64,000 bases of DNA from Stutzerimonas stutzeri (GTDB lineage Bacteria > Pseudomonadota > Gammaproteobacteria > Pseudomonadales > Pseudomonadaceae), in contig NZ_JAGQFP010000003.1 of the NCBI RefSeq assembly GCF_019090095.1, forward strand, positions 124,001-188,000, given 5' to 3'. Below are positions 55,093-64,000 of this stretch, piece by piece. Under the pieces are notes generated by a model that ran no database searches, was not told the DNA's origin, and saw nothing but the letters and a program-made list of their open reading frames with translations. The translations under genes were made by a program, and so were the position numbers. Every line of letters starts with the position of its first letter. Position 1 is the stretch's first letter.

Positions 55093-56643
55093 TTGCGCAT
55101 CTTGCTGGTGCTTCTTGCACTTCTGTCGCTGGCCGGCTGCGCCGGTCAGCTGGTATCCGCGCCCCGTTCGCATGCGCTCGTCAGTCAGCAGTCGTCGCTG
55201 ACGCGAGAGGTCGCAGCCTTGGCAGCCGCTCAGCCGTCCGGTTATTCGGGCTTCCGCCTGCTACCGGCCAGCGCCCAAGCCTTCGCCGCTCGCGTCAAGA
55301 TGATCCGTGCAGCCGAAACGAGCCTGGACGTGCAGTACTACATCGTCCACGACGGGATCAGCACCCGCATTCTGGTCGATGAGCTGCTCAAGGCTGCCGA
55401 CCGGGGCGTCAGGGTGCGGCTGCTGCTCGATGACACCACCAGCGACGGCAGCGATTACCAGATCGCCACACTGGCCGCGCATCCGAATGTCTTCATCCGC
55501 GTGTTCAACCCGCTGCATGTTGGGCGCAGCAACATTGTCACTCGCTCACTCGGCCGTCTGCTTCACCTGTCGCAACAGCATCGGCGCATGCACAACAAGT
55601 TGATGCTGGCCGATAGCAGCCTGGCCATCGTCGGCGGTCGCAACCTGGGCGATGAGTACTTCGATGCCGACACGGGGCTGAACTTCACCGATCTCGACCT
55701 GCTCGCGGCCGGGCCAGTTGCTCGGCAGCTCGCCACCAGCTTCGATCAGTACTGGAACCATCCCCTCAGCGTGCCCATTCAGCACTTCTTGCGCAGCCCG
55801 CCTCGACGCCATGCCTTGAGCGAAGCACGCCAACAGATCACCCAATATGTACGGGCCGATCGCCAGCGCGACCCGCAGCGCTACCAGCATCTGGTCTCGG
55901 AGCTCGATGGCGCATCACCGGAACACTGGCTCCAGGGACTGGTATGGGCGCACGGTGAGGCCCTCTGGGACCATCCGGAAAAGATCAACGCGAGCGGAAT
56001 TCCTGATGAACGCTTGCTGCTGACCACGCGACTGCAACCGACCATGGATGCCGTCAGCCGGGAAATGACGCTGATATCGGCCTACTTCGTCCCCACCGAG
56101 GACGGGGTGGACTACCTGACCGAACGGGCCAGCCACGGTGTCGCGATCCGCATTCTGACCAACTCGCTGGAAGCGACCGACGTGCCGATCGTCCATGGCG
56201 GTTACGCGCCGTATCGCCGTCCCTTGCTCGAGGCGGGCGTGCGCTTGTTCGAGCTGCGTCGACAGCCTGATCAGGAGCCCTCCTACAACCTCGGCGGTGA
56301 ATCGGAGTCCAGCCTGCACAGCAAGGCGGCAGTGTTCGATCGCCAGGAGGTGTTTCTCGGCTCGCTGAACTTCGATCCCCGCTCGGTGCTCTGGAACACC
56401 GAAGTTGGCGTCCTCATCGAGAGCGCGGAGCTGGCCAGCGAGGTGCAGCGGCTGACGCTCGAAGGTACCTCGCCGGCAGTGAGCTACGAGGTACGGCTGG
56501 TAAAACTCAAGGGTCGTGAGCGGTTGATCTGGATCGCCGAAGACGATAACCGCCGCAAGGTGCTGCTCAAGGAGCCAGGCGGTACCTGGCGACGTTTCAA
56601 CGCCTGGATCAGTCGCGTGATAGGGCTGGAACGAATGCTTTAG
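55093..56643 (+). CDS. Phospholipase D family lipoprotein (cardiolipin synthase-like)
   Basis: A 516-residue lipoprotein. The start is TTG at 55093, supported by AAGGAG seven bases upstream; the signal LRILLVLLALLSLAGC ends in a lipobox Cys. Two HKD motifs are intact: MHNKLMLADSSLAIVGGRN and LHSKAAVFDRQEVFLGSLN. ClsC-type enzymes in this family make cardiolipin. Being lipidated it would face the periplasm or outer membrane. Substrate is not certain. A Glu/Asp-rich final segment (IWIAEDDNRR) resembles YmdC-like proteins. Confidence 0.9.
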   Translation: MRILLVLLALLSLAGCAGQLVSAPRSHALVSQQSSLTREVAALAAAQPSGYSGFRLLPASAQAFAARVKMIRAAETSLDVQYYIVHDGISTRILVDELLKAADRGVRVRLLLDDTTSDGSDYQIATLAAHPNVFIRVFNPLHVGRSNIVTRSLGRLLHLSQQHRRMHNKLMLADSSLAIVGGRNLGDEYFDADTGLNFTDLDLLAAGPVARQLATSFDQYWNHPLSVPIQHFLRSPPRRHALSEARQQITQYVRADRQRDPQRYQHLVSELDGASPEHWLQGLVWAHGEALWDHPEKINASGIPDERLLLTTRLQPTMDAVSREMTLISAYFVPTEDGVDYLTERASHGVAIRILTNSLEATDVPIVHGGYAPYRRPLLEAGVRLFELRRQPDQEPSYNLGGESESSLHSKAAVFDRQEVFLGSLNFDPRSVLWNTEVGVLIESAELASEVQRLTLEGTSPAVSYEVRLVKLKGRERLIWIAEDDNRRKVLLKEPGGTWRRFNAWISRVIGLERML

Positions 56644-56813
56644 CGACATCAATTCGCCCGAGCGGTTGCAGGGCGATCCGGCCAAGATTGCCAGCCAAAT
56701 TGCCGTGCCGCTTGATTTGACCCCTTCGTGTGATACCAAGGTGCCACGGCAGCCAGCTGCCGCTCCCAAGCCGATACGGCACCTGCTTCTATAAAAATAA
56801 AAAGGAGCGCGAC

Positions 56814-57575
56814 ATGCATCATCGCAAATGGATATGGATGGTGACCTTACTCATCAGCTGCTTTCCGGCACTGATCAACCCCGCCCAGGCGCAGACGTTC
56901 AACGCGCTGGAAAGCATGCAGATCCATGCCAACCGTGCGACCAGCAGCCTGCTGCTCTATCGGGGCGAAGGCTTCCAGAAAGCACATCTGGCCCGCATGG
57001 AAAATGACCTCAAGGCGCTGGCGGACGCGGTCAATGCCTTTCCCGGCGCCAGCACCGAGCTGCGCGCGCACCACCAGACGCTACAGGCGACGCTGCGCGA
57101 AGGCGCCGGCTTCGGCCATAAGGAGGACGATGTACCGTGGGGCTGGCCGCTGCAGATGAGCAAGGCCCTGCGCGACTTCCTGACTGCGGTACGCGGCCAG
57201 CAAGGCGCCGATGTCCGCGCCGAACTGCCGGCCAAGGTGGAATACCTGACGGTCCAATACCTCAGTCGTGCCTACGTCGGCTCGTTCGAGACCGCCCGCG
57301 AGCAACCGGACACCTATCTCGGCCAAGATGAGCGGCGCCTGGTCCCGTCTATCGACGAACAGCTCGCCGCACTCGACAGCGCATCGAACCCGGCCATCGC
57401 CAAACTGAAGACCCGCTGGGACTTTCTCAAGGTGGCGCTCGAAGACATGAACAGCGGTAACAACTCGTTCAATACCGCATCAGGCCGACCGTTCGCCCCG
57501 ATCATGGTCGATCGCCATGCACGCAGCCTCAGCGATCAGTGGATGGCGCTCTCGGCAAACACCGGTACGAACTGA
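56814..57575 (+). CDS. Hypothetical secreted protein
   Basis: I do not recognise this family. The 253-residue protein starts MHHRKWIWMVTLLISCFPAL, with a signal peptide probably cut after AQA near residue 27, then a helical soluble domain (HANRATSSLLLYRGEGFQKA ... TLREGAGFGHKEDDVPWGWP). It has no catalytic motif or cysteine cluster that I can see. AAAAAGGAG precedes the ATG at 56814. It is separated from the PLD lipoprotein by 170 bases, so it may be transcribed on its own. Confidence 0.75.
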   Translation: MHHRKWIWMVTLLISCFPALINPAQAQTFNALESMQIHANRATSSLLLYRGEGFQKAHLARMENDLKALADAVNAFPGASTELRAHHQTLQATLREGAGFGHKEDDVPWGWPLQMSKALRDFLTAVRGQQGADVRAELPAKVEYLTVQYLSRAYVGSFETAREQPDTYLGQDERRLVPSIDEQLAALDSASNPAIAKLKTRWDFLKVALEDMNSGNNSFNTASGRPFAPIMVDRHARSLSDQWMALSANTGTN

Positions 57576-57589
57576 GCGTAGCCGCAGCG

Positions 57590-58114
57590 TCAGGCATCGA
57601 CCGGGCGCTGCCGCAGCCTTACCGGCCCGACTCGCGCCTCGATAGCCTGACGCACCGGCTGGCGCAGGCCGAGCATGAAGCCCAGTTCGGCCGCCACGAA
57701 CAGCGGCCCGATGATCAGACCGACCAGATCGTCGACGAACGCGGGCTTGCGCCCTTCGAAGTGGTGCCCGACGAACTGGATGATCCAACCCACCACGAAC
57801 AAGCCGACGCCGGTGCTCAGCCAGACGGCGGTTGGCTGCTGCGCCAGTCTTGCCCCGCCCCAGACACAGAGCAGCAGCACGGCGGTCATGAGCAGGCCAA
57901 AGCGCAGGTCCAGTCGTAGATAGAACAACGCGACCAGCAGGGCAACCAGGGCCACCGGGCTCAGCCACAGGCCGAGCACCTCGGTGCCGGGGCGCGACAG
58001 CAGCACCGCGACGGCGAACACGATCATCGGGATGCCGATGAAATGGCTGAGTAGATTCCGCGGATCGCGATGGTAGGCGGCATATTGCGCCAGATGATCG
58101 GTCAGGGTCTTCAT
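57590..58114 (-). CDS. Mpo1/DUF962 family membrane protein
   Basis: The 174-residue protein matches the Mpo1-like (DUF962, YGL010w) family; in yeast Mpo1 is a 2-hydroxy fatty acid dioxygenase with His-coordinated iron. The conserved His residues are visible in YAAYHRDPRNLLSHFIGIP (N-terminal) and QFVGHHFEGRKPAFVDD. Four hydrophobic segments fit. The role in bacteria is not settled. It converges with the secreted hypothetical gene with a 14-base gap. Confidence 0.87.
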   Translation of the reverse strand: MKTLTDHLAQYAAYHRDPRNLLSHFIGIPMIVFAVAVLLSRPGTEVLGLWLSPVALVALLVALFYLRLDLRFGLLMTAVLLLCVWGGARLAQQPTAVWLSTGVGLFVVGWIIQFVGHHFEGRKPAFVDDLVGLIIGPLFVAAELGFMLGLRQPVRQAIEARVGPVRLRQRPVDA

Positions 58115-58232
58115 GGACGAGTTCCAGGTGGCAGTGCGCCAAGCTTAGCCAGCCAGGCGACCCGCAGCAGGACCAAGGATGCTGGACGAGCGCCAAAGAC
58201 CATGGCGCTTGTGCCAAGCCCGTCTCGGCGCG

Positions 58233-59801
58233 CTACGGCTCGGGACGGTAGCCCAGGCGCAAACCACCCCAGTGCCGCCCGGCCACCATGATCGGCACGG
58301 AAATGTCATGCATCAGCTCGCCGGTATCGCGGCTATAGGTCTGCAGCAGCACCTTGCGCTGGTGGCTGCCGCAGCGGGCGCCGGTGCGGTCGTTGAACAG
58401 CCGTTTGCTGCGACTCTTGACCTTGTCGATCTCCGGGTCGCCCACCGGCGGCTGGCTGAAGGCTCGGTTGTGTGTCGGCACATAACCTTCCGGCGTGGTG
58501 GCAATGGCGTAGACCAGCGCGTTGTCACGGGCCAGCAAGGGCTCCTGAATGGCCGGCAGGACGTCGTCGGCGTAACGGTCGAAGCGGGTGCTGTAGCGGG
58601 TCGGATTGGTGCCCGGCTGCGCCTGGTAATTGCGATCGAACAGATCATCGACGCTCAGTCGGCCGGCCTGCAGGTCCGCCTCGAAGCGCGCCGCAATGGC
58701 CGCCGCCCCTTCCCGCGCCAGATCGAAGATGCCCTGGTGGTAATCGTCGAGTTGCACTTCGGCCAGCTGCTCGCTGACGGTCTCCGCCTGATCGACGAGG
58801 GTGCCGGCGGCCTGCTCCAGCTGCCGGGTCTGGCCCTCGCTCTGCAGCGCATCGCCACGCAGCTGCTCCAGTGCCACGAACAGCTGCGCCAGCCGCTCGT
58901 GATTGCTGGCCGTGCCGGACGCGATTTCCGCCACCTGGGTTTCGACATTGCCGGCCAGCTCCGCGATGGTGCTGAGCTGAACGCCGGTTCCGGCCACCTG
59001 CGCCGCCGCCTCGTCGAGCTCGCTGGCCTGTTTTCGAATGTGGCTGACCACCGCTGCGCTTTGCTCACGAATGTCACTGACCATTCGCCCGACCTCCTCG
59101 GTCGCGCTGCTGGTGCGCCCGGCGAGATTGCGTACCTCGTCGGCCACGACGGCGAAGCCACGCCCGGCTTCACCGGCACGCGCGGCCTCGATGGCGGCGT
59201 TGAGCGCCAGCAGATTGGTCTGACTGGCGATGGACTGAATCACGTCGGTGATCTGACGGATCTCTTCCGTGCGCGCGGCGAGCCCGTCCAGCAATGCGCG
59301 ACTGGCTTCGGTCTGGGCACTGAGCTGCTGCATGCGCTCGTTGGCGTGCTGCAGCTCGACTCGTCCGGCTTCGCTGCTACGGCGTACTGCCTCGGCGGCT
59401 TCCAGGGTCTGCTGTGCGCGGGCGGCGCTGTCCTGCTCGGTCGCGGTCATCGCCTCGGCGCCGGAGGCGATTTCATCGATGGCCACCAGCTGCGACTGCA
59501 GCCGTGCGGCCAGTTGCTCGGCGCTGTAGGACACCTGCGCCGCCGACAGGGCGTTATGGCAGGTGTGGCGAGACAGGCTCTTGCTCAATGCCGCGGAGCT
59601 TTGCGCAGCGGCACTGTCCGTGGTCGGTGCCTTCGCTTCGGCGCGCCACGGCCCCAGCCAGGGCCACAGGCCGAGCAGCAGAACGGAGAGCACGGTCAGG
59701 TAGAAGGGTAATTCCATCCAGCCGTGAAACAGCAGCAGCCCGAACAGGGACACCGCATGCAACAGACAGGCCTTGGGGTGAGTGCGGAAGGCAGGGCGCA
59801 T
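58233..59801 (-). CDS. Methyl-accepting chemotaxis protein with C-terminal extra domain
   Basis: A 522-residue chemoreceptor. Two closely spaced N-terminal membrane helices (about 14-30 and 32-50) without a periplasmic sensor domain and no HAMP precede the long coiled coil. The signalling tip is intact ([34 protein letters not shown]). After it, the last ~150 residues form an extra domain ([20 protein letters not shown] ... [19 protein letters not shown]) that resembles a Cache/PAS fold and includes Cys, His and Trp. This puts a sensor after the signalling domain, the reverse of the common order. Ligand unknown. Confidence 0.88.
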   Translation of the reverse strand: MRPAFRTHPKACLLHAVSLFGLLLFHGWMELPFYLTVLSVLLLGLWPWLGPWRAEAKAPTTDSAAAQSSAALSKSLSRHTCHNALSAAQVSYSAEQLAARLQSQLVAIDEIASGAEAMTATEQDSAARAQQTLEAAEAVRRSSEAGRVELQHANERMQQLSAQTEASRALLDGLAARTEEIRQITDVIQSIASQTNLLALNAAIEAARAGEAGRGFAVVADEVRNLAGRTSSATEEVGRMVSDIREQSAAVVSHIRKQASELDEAAAQVAGTGVQLSTIAELAGNVETQVAEIASGTASNHERLAQLFVALEQLRGDALQSEGQTRQLEQAAGTLVDQAETVSEQLAEVQLDDYHQGIFDLAREGAAAIAARFEADLQAGRLSVDDLFDRNYQAQPGTNPTRYSTRFDRYADDVLPAIQEPLLARDNALVYAIATTPEGYVPTHNRAFSQPPVGDPEIDKVKSRSKRLFNDRTGARCGSHQRKVLLQTYSRDTGELMHDISVPIMVAGRHWGGLRLGYRPEP

Positions 59802-59951
59802 CGCTGGCCTCTTGTGTTCATCCGGTAAGGAAGCGTTTTACCACCCGTGCGGCCAATGAACAGGGTTCTTTGGTCGCACAGAGGCGGATATCCGGGTTAA
59901 CGGCCAACACCCACCAACCTTAAGCCCACTCAGCGCCGGGGCGGCGCTTGT

Positions 59952-61472
59952 TCATTCGCGCGCAGCGTCTGGTGCCGTCAACGGCAAACCGAGCTGCACC
60001 CGTCGACGCAGCCAGGAGCTCGGGCGGTAACGCGGCTCGTGGCCATAGCACGCCTGCATGCCCTCGAGGATGCTCAGGATTCGCGCGGGGTTGTAATGCT
60101 CGGCGAACCCCAGCGGCCCTTTCGGGTAGCCGAGCGCAACGGTCACCGCGCGATCGAGCGTCTCGGGCGTGGCGATGCCCTTCTGGGCGATTTCGCAGCC
60201 GAGGTTGACGATGCTGGCAATGATGCGCTGGCTGACGAAACCCGGTGAGTCGTTGATCACCTCCACCGGCACGCCATCGGCACCCAGTGCCTGCCGCGCC
60301 TGCGCTTCGAGCGCCGGGTCCAGCGCCGGCTGGCGCATCAGCACCCGGCGCTTGTCGAGGTCGCTGAACAGATCCAGAGCAAGAGTACGTGCCGCCGGCA
60401 GTCCCAGGCGCTCGATGCAGTTGCTGGCGTCTTCGCCCAGCGGGGTAATCAAGCAGATCGCCCCGCTGGACGGTTCGCTGGCGTCTTCGAGCACCGCACC
60501 GGCTTGCCCCAGCACCGAGCCGATATGGCTGCGCAGCCCCGGCTCGAGGCTGTCGAGCCAGAAAGGCCGGTCGACCGTCACAGGCGAGAAGCGCGGCTCG
60601 GCGCTACGGATCTGTTGACCATTGTCATAGCGGTAGAAGCCCTCCCCGGTCTTGCGCCCGAGCAGCCCCGCGGCCACCCGTTGCGCCGCCAGATAGGAAG
60701 GCGTGTAGCGCGGGTCGTAGTAGAACTGGTCGTGCACCGACTCCATCACCGCATGGGAGATGTCCAGGCCGGTCAGGTCGAACAATTCGAACGGGCCCAT
60801 ACGAAAGCCGGGGCCGTCACGCAGGATGCGATCGATCTGCTCCGGCGTGGCGATGCCCTCGCTGAGAATGCGCTGTGCCTCGGTGCCATAGGCGCGGCCA
60901 GCGTGGTTGACCAGAAAACCGGGCGTGTCAGGGGTGATCGCCGGGAAGTGCCCGGCCTGCTCGGCCAGTTGCACCAGACGCTCGATGACCGACGGATCGG
61001 TACGCTCGCCACGTACCACCTCGACCAGCCTCATCAGCGTCACCGGATTGAAGAAGTGATACCCGGCGACCCGTTCGGGCCGCGCGCACGCACTGGCGAT
61101 GCGCGTCACCGACAATGACGAGGTATTGGTCGCCAGCACCGCATCGTCGGCAATCAGCCCTTCCAGCTCGACGAACAGGCGCTGCTTGGCCTCGAGGTTC
61201 TCGACGATGGCCTCGATCAGCAAGTCGCAGCCGGCCAGCTCGGCCAACTGGTGAGCCGGTTGCATTCTGGCCAGGATCGAGGGCAGTTCATCGGCAGCCA
61301 GCCGGCCCTTGGCGACACTGCGCTCAAGCAGCTCGCGGTTGAACTGCAGCGCCTGGTCGATGGCCTCGGGACGAGCGTCGTACAGCCAGACCTGCTGACC
61401 AGCGCTGGCGAACAATTGCGCGATGCCGCGCCCCATGGCGCCGGCGCCGATGATGCCGATACGGGAAAACAT
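59952..61472 (-). CDS. 3-hydroxyacyl-CoA dehydrogenase, two C-terminal domains (PaaH-like)
   Basis: The 506-residue protein begins MFSRIGIIGAGAMGRGIAQL with the NAD-binding GxGxMG motif; GYHFFNPVTLMRLVEVVRGE carries the catalytic His and the C-terminal domain appears twice (GFLVNHAGRAYGTEAQRILS and GFVSQRIIASIVNLGCEIAQ). This duplicated form is typical of PaaH/PaaC, which oxidises 3-hydroxyadipyl-CoA in phenylacetate degradation, but no other paa genes are here, so general fatty acid use is as likely. GAGGAGG precedes the ATG at 61472. Divergent from the PaaI-like gene. Confidence 0.9.
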   Translation of the reverse strand: MFSRIGIIGAGAMGRGIAQLFASAGQQVWLYDARPEAIDQALQFNRELLERSVAKGRLAADELPSILARMQPAHQLAELAGCDLLIEAIVENLEAKQRLFVELEGLIADDAVLATNTSSLSVTRIASACARPERVAGYHFFNPVTLMRLVEVVRGERTDPSVIERLVQLAEQAGHFPAITPDTPGFLVNHAGRAYGTEAQRILSEGIATPEQIDRILRDGPGFRMGPFELFDLTGLDISHAVMESVHDQFYYDPRYTPSYLAAQRVAAGLLGRKTGEGFYRYDNGQQIRSAEPRFSPVTVDRPFWLDSLEPGLRSHIGSVLGQAGAVLEDASEPSSGAICLITPLGEDASNCIERLGLPAARTLALDLFSDLDKRRVLMRQPALDPALEAQARQALGADGVPVEVINDSPGFVSQRIIASIVNLGCEIAQKGIATPETLDRAVTVALGYPKGPLGFAEHYNPARILSILEGMQACYGHEPRYRPSSWLRRRVQLGLPLTAPDAARE

Positions 61473-61615
61473 GCGAACCTCCTCGATGCGTCGTGCTGCG
61501 ACTGTTCGTGACCTACCATGTTTCGCTGTGCGAAATAACATTCCGCCTTTATTGACCGAGAGCCTAAAGACTGCCAGTCTCCTTAGCAAGCCACCCGCAA
61601 CCGAACGCCACGCTC

Positions 61616-62056
61616 ATGTCCGACTACTCTCCCGCCCAGCTGCAGCAGGTCCACGCTTCGGTGACCGGCTTCTTCCTGGACGTCGGCTGCGAGCTGCTGG
61701 CCTACGGACCCGAGCAGGTCACCCTCGCCCTCGATCTGCTGCCGCGGCATCTGAACAACGCCAGCAACATGCACGGAGGCGTCATGGCCACGTTGATGGA
61801 TGTCGCCATGGGCCTGAGCGGCACCTGGGAACCGGACCCTGCCGAGCGTCGCGTTGCGATGACGCTGTCGATGAACATCAATTTCAGCCAGCCTGCCGTT
61901 GCCGGCAGCCGCATCAGGGCGCTGGCGCGCTGCCGCTCCGCCGGTCACAAGGTATTCATGGCCAGTTGTGATCTGCTGGACGAACAGGACCGGCTGATCG
62001 CCTTCGGCGAAGGGGTATTCAAGCGCGGCGCACGCCGGCGCGAGTTACCCGCTTAG
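61616..62056 (+). CDS. PaaI-like hotdog thioesterase
   Basis: A 146-residue hotdog-fold protein. The motif LNNASNMHGGVMATLMDVAM (Asn/His-Gly-Gly...Asp) marks the PaaI/YdiI group, which hydrolyses aryl- or acyl-CoA esters. It starts MSDYSPAQLQQVHASVTGFF. Its neighbour across a divergent gap is a 3-hydroxyacyl-CoA dehydrogenase, which supports acyl-CoA metabolism. The membrane protein gene begins right after its TAG with no gap. Confidence 0.88.
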   Translation: MSDYSPAQLQQVHASVTGFFLDVGCELLAYGPEQVTLALDLLPRHLNNASNMHGGVMATLMDVAMGLSGTWEPDPAERRVAMTLSMNINFSQPAVAGSRIRALARCRSAGHKVFMASCDLLDEQDRLIAFGEGVFKRGARRRELPA

Positions 62057-63400
62057 ATGACCGCGCTACTGCCGCTGGCGCTGCTGTTCGAACTGCTGGC
62101 GTTGCTGACCCGGCTACAGGCCTTGAGCGTCGCCAGCGGTGCGCTGCTGGTGCTGTTCTTCGTCTGGCACTGGCGCTCGCTGATGCCCTACCCGCGGCGG
62201 TTGGGAATGGTGACCCTGCTGGTTCTCGGCTACTGGCTGCTGTCTGGCGCGGCCAACTGGGAACAGACGGCACGCGTACTGGCGTCGGCGGCCTACTACG
62301 GCGCCTTCATCGGCGCGCTGGGCCTGATGCATTGCCTGGTCCGCCGCCTCGAACAACTGAGCGAACTGCACCGGGTGCTGCTGGCCGGACCGCGCGCATG
62401 GCTCTACCCCGGATACCTGATGAGCACCTTCGCGATCAGTTCGGTGCTCAGTTTCGGCATGCTCAACCTCATCTGCGGATCGCTGGAAAATCATCTCGAG
62501 CGGCGGCCCTACAGCGACACCCAGTGCCGCGAGGGCCGACGCGGCGTGATGGTGACCGCACTGCGGGGTTTTGCGCTGGTGCCGCTGCTGGCACCCACCA
62601 GCGTCGCCGTGGCGATCCTGACCCGTGAATTGCCTGGCCTGAGTTGGGCCGCGCTGCTGCCGTTCGGGCTGCTCGGCGGTGCGATTCTGTTGCTGTTCGG
62701 CTGGCCGACCGAGAACCGGCGCTTACAGCAGCTGATCGATCGCTCGCACAGCGCCGCGGTGGACGCGCCAGGCACGTCCCTGGGCAAGCTGCGCGGATTG
62801 CTGATGGGCAGCCTGATCGGCGTTCTGCTGATCGCGCTGTTGGCGACACTGACCTGGCTGTCGGCAACCCAGGCCGCCATGCTGCTGGTGCCGAGTGCGG
62901 TGATCGCCATCCTGCTCTGGCAGGGAACGGCGCCCGGGCAGGTGTTCAGTGAAGTACGCGACACCTTGGTCGGTATGCGCAACGAGACCTTCATTTTTGC
63001 CAGCTCGGCGCTGCTGGCCGGACTGGTCGCCGCCGTACTGCCGGTGCATCACCTGGCCGAGCAATTCGGCGATACGCCGCTGGCGCTGTTCGCGCTGGGC
63101 ACCGCGGGCGCCCTGGCGGTCATCGCGCTGGCGCTGCTCGGTGTCGCCCCGCTGATCTCGCTGAACCTCTGCACCGCGCTGCTGGCGCAACTGGCGAGCC
63201 AGGGGCTGGCCGTGATGCAACCGGCCGTGGCGCTGCTGTTCGGCTTTTCGCTGGCCATGCTGCTTTCGCCCTATGGTCCTTCTGCTCTGCTGCTGGCGCG
63301 CCACGCCCGGCTGTCGCCCTGGCGCATCGCGGTGGGCTGGAATGGTCGCTTCGTGCTCAGCGTGTTGCTGCCGCTGTTGCTGATACCGCTGCTGGCATGA
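62057..63400 (+). CDS. Multi-pass membrane protein, transporter-like, function unknown
   Basis: A 447-residue protein with about eleven or twelve hydrophobic helices, no signal peptide, and a moderately charged loop near residues 130-160 (GSLENHLERRPYSDTQCREG). GTSLGKLRGLLMGSLIGVLL and LFGFSLAMLLSPYGPSALLL are the most distinctive parts. The overall layout recalls ion-transporter/DctM-like superfamilies, but I cannot assign a substrate. Its ATG is the base after the upstream stop, so it is translated with the thioesterase. Confidence 0.72.
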   Translation: MTALLPLALLFELLALLTRLQALSVASGALLVLFFVWHWRSLMPYPRRLGMVTLLVLGYWLLSGAANWEQTARVLASAAYYGAFIGALGLMHCLVRRLEQLSELHRVLLAGPRAWLYPGYLMSTFAISSVLSFGMLNLICGSLENHLERRPYSDTQCREGRRGVMVTALRGFALVPLLAPTSVAVAILTRELPGLSWAALLPFGLLGGAILLLFGWPTENRRLQQLIDRSHSAAVDAPGTSLGKLRGLLMGSLIGVLLIALLATLTWLSATQAAMLLVPSAVIAILLWQGTAPGQVFSEVRDTLVGMRNETFIFASSALLAGLVAAVLPVHHLAEQFGDTPLALFALGTAGALAVIALALLGVAPLISLNLCTALLAQLASQGLAVMQPAVALLFGFSLAMLLSPYGPSALLLARHARLSPWRIAVGWNGRFVLSVLLPLLLIPLLA

Positions 63401-63410
63401 GCGGCAGCAG

Positions 63411-64000
63411 CTAGATCCAGCCGTGCTCGGCCATCGACAGCGGTTCGCCATCCCCGACGATGAAATGATCGAGCACCCGCACATCGATCAACGCCAGCGC
63501 ATCGGTGAGTCGGCGCGTGAGCTGCCGGTCAGCCTGGCTGGGTTCGGCGACGCCGGAAGGGTGGTTATGGGTGAGAATCACCGCTGCGGCGTTCTGCGCC
63601 AGGGCTCGCTTGACCACCTGCCGCGGGTAGACGCTGGCGCCGTCAATGGTGCCGTGGAACAGCACCTCGAAGGTCAGGACACGGTGCTTGGCGTCGAGAA
63701 ACAGGCAGGCGAACAGCTCGTGCGGTTCGTGCCGCAGCCGCGCCTTGAGGTAATCACGCACGGCTTGCGGACTTTCCAGTGCTGAATCGCGGCGGATGCG
63801 CTCAGCCAGATGCCGACGCGCCATTTCCAGCACCGCTTGCAGCTGGGCGAACTTTGCCGGCCCGAGCCCCAGGTGCGTGCTGAACAGCGCAAGATCGCTT
63901 TCCAGCAGCGCGCGCAGGCTGCCGAACTCACTGAGCAGATGCCGCGCCAGGTCGACCGCGCTCTTGCCGGCGACCCCGGTGCGCAGAAAGATCGCCAACA
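63411..64000 (-). CDS. radC: RadC/YeeS-type JAB domain protein, N-terminus cut by window edge
   Basis: RadC proteins carry a JAMM metalloprotease-like domain; the DNA repair role once proposed is doubtful. The visible 196 codons begin inside the N-terminal helix-hairpin-helix region ([20 protein letters not shown]) and include the JAMM signature [20 protein letters not shown] and [17 protein letters not shown] with the metal-binding His-x-His and Asp. It ends [13 protein letters not shown]. The apparent TTG start near the window end is not the true start; the gene continues outside. This core copy next to other housekeeping genes is not phage-type. Confidence 0.9.
   Translation of the reverse strand, partial: LAIFLRTGVAGKSAVDLARHLLSEFGSLRALLESDLALFSTHLGLGPAKFAQLQAVLEMARRHLAERIRRDSALESPQAVRDYLKARLRHEPHELFACLFLDAKHRVLTFEVLFHGTIDGASVYPRQVVKRALAQNAAAVILTHNHPSGVAEPSQADRQLTRRLTDALALIDVRVLDHFIVGDGEPLSMAEHGWI

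Noticed and set aside
63996..63998. TTG at the right edge as the radC start
   Set aside because: The family has about 30 more residues upstream; the codon is an internal Leu and the gene is cut by the window.

Overview
This 64 kb window is GC-rich gammaproteobacterial chromosome. It almost certainly comes from a Pseudomonas of the P. stutzeri (Stutzerimonas) type. The gene order abc-F / algP / algQ / dsbB / hemYXDC / algR / algZ / argH ... corA / cyaA / rnk / cyaY / lptM / lysA / dapF / DUF484 / xerC ... sutA ... amtB / glnK / ubiK / comM / BCCT / GGDEF-EAL / rep ... xpt / cupin / cytochrome c5 / pauR / ridA / dadA / dadR / pauB-like ... radC matches, as I recall it, the P. aeruginosa PAO1 order around PA5252-PA5319. 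Two tandem amtB genes behind glnK and a nearby NnrS gene point to the stutzeri group. The species call is inference.

Layout. (1) 1-10.7 kb, minus strand: ABC-F factor (cut by the left edge), AlgP, Rsd/AlgQ, DsbB, then the overlapping heme genes hemC-hemD-hemX-hemY and the AlgZ/AlgR two-component system. (2) 11-20.5 kb: argH, a GNAT acetyltransferase, nnrS, CorA, small conserved proteins, class I adenylate cyclase, rnk and frataxin. (3) 20.7-25.5 kb: lptM-lysA-dapF-DUF484-xerC-HAD, a tightly packed plus-strand operon. (4) 25.6-30 kb: sutA, yjbQ-like, and the nitrogen operon glnK-amtB1-amtB2 with a sigma-54 promoter and an NtrC-like site visible upstream. (5) 30-38 kb: ubiK, comM, a BCCT transporter, a GGDEF-EAL protein and rep. 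(6) 37.9-48.8 kb: an accessory block. It opens with a roughly 0.9 kb tandem array of composite hairpin repeats, then IclR, mmsA and iron-ADH (with palindromic operator candidates), a GAPDH-cyclodeaminase pair, and a three-gene sugar operon (two GH13 enzymes plus a DUF1080 3-keto-disaccharide hydrolase-like protein). (7) 48.8-64 kb: xpt, cupin, cytochrome c5, PauR, the alanine/polyamine catabolic genes ridA-dadA / dadR / pauB-like, a PLD lipoprotein, an Mpo1-like protein, a chemoreceptor with an unusual C-terminal domain, a 3-hydroxyacyl-CoA dehydrogenase, a PaaI-like thioesterase, a multi-pass membrane protein and radC (cut by the right edge).

Most of the window is ordinary core genome. The parts that deserve attention are the repeat array and accessory block between rep and xpt, the GH13/GH13/DUF1080 operon (one GH13 has conservative substitutions in conserved region I), the GAPDH-cyclodeaminase overlap, the duplicated amtB operon with its regulatory sites, the dad locus without dadX, and the chemoreceptor. 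I saw no tRNA, rRNA, CRISPR array, prophage or insertion sequence.
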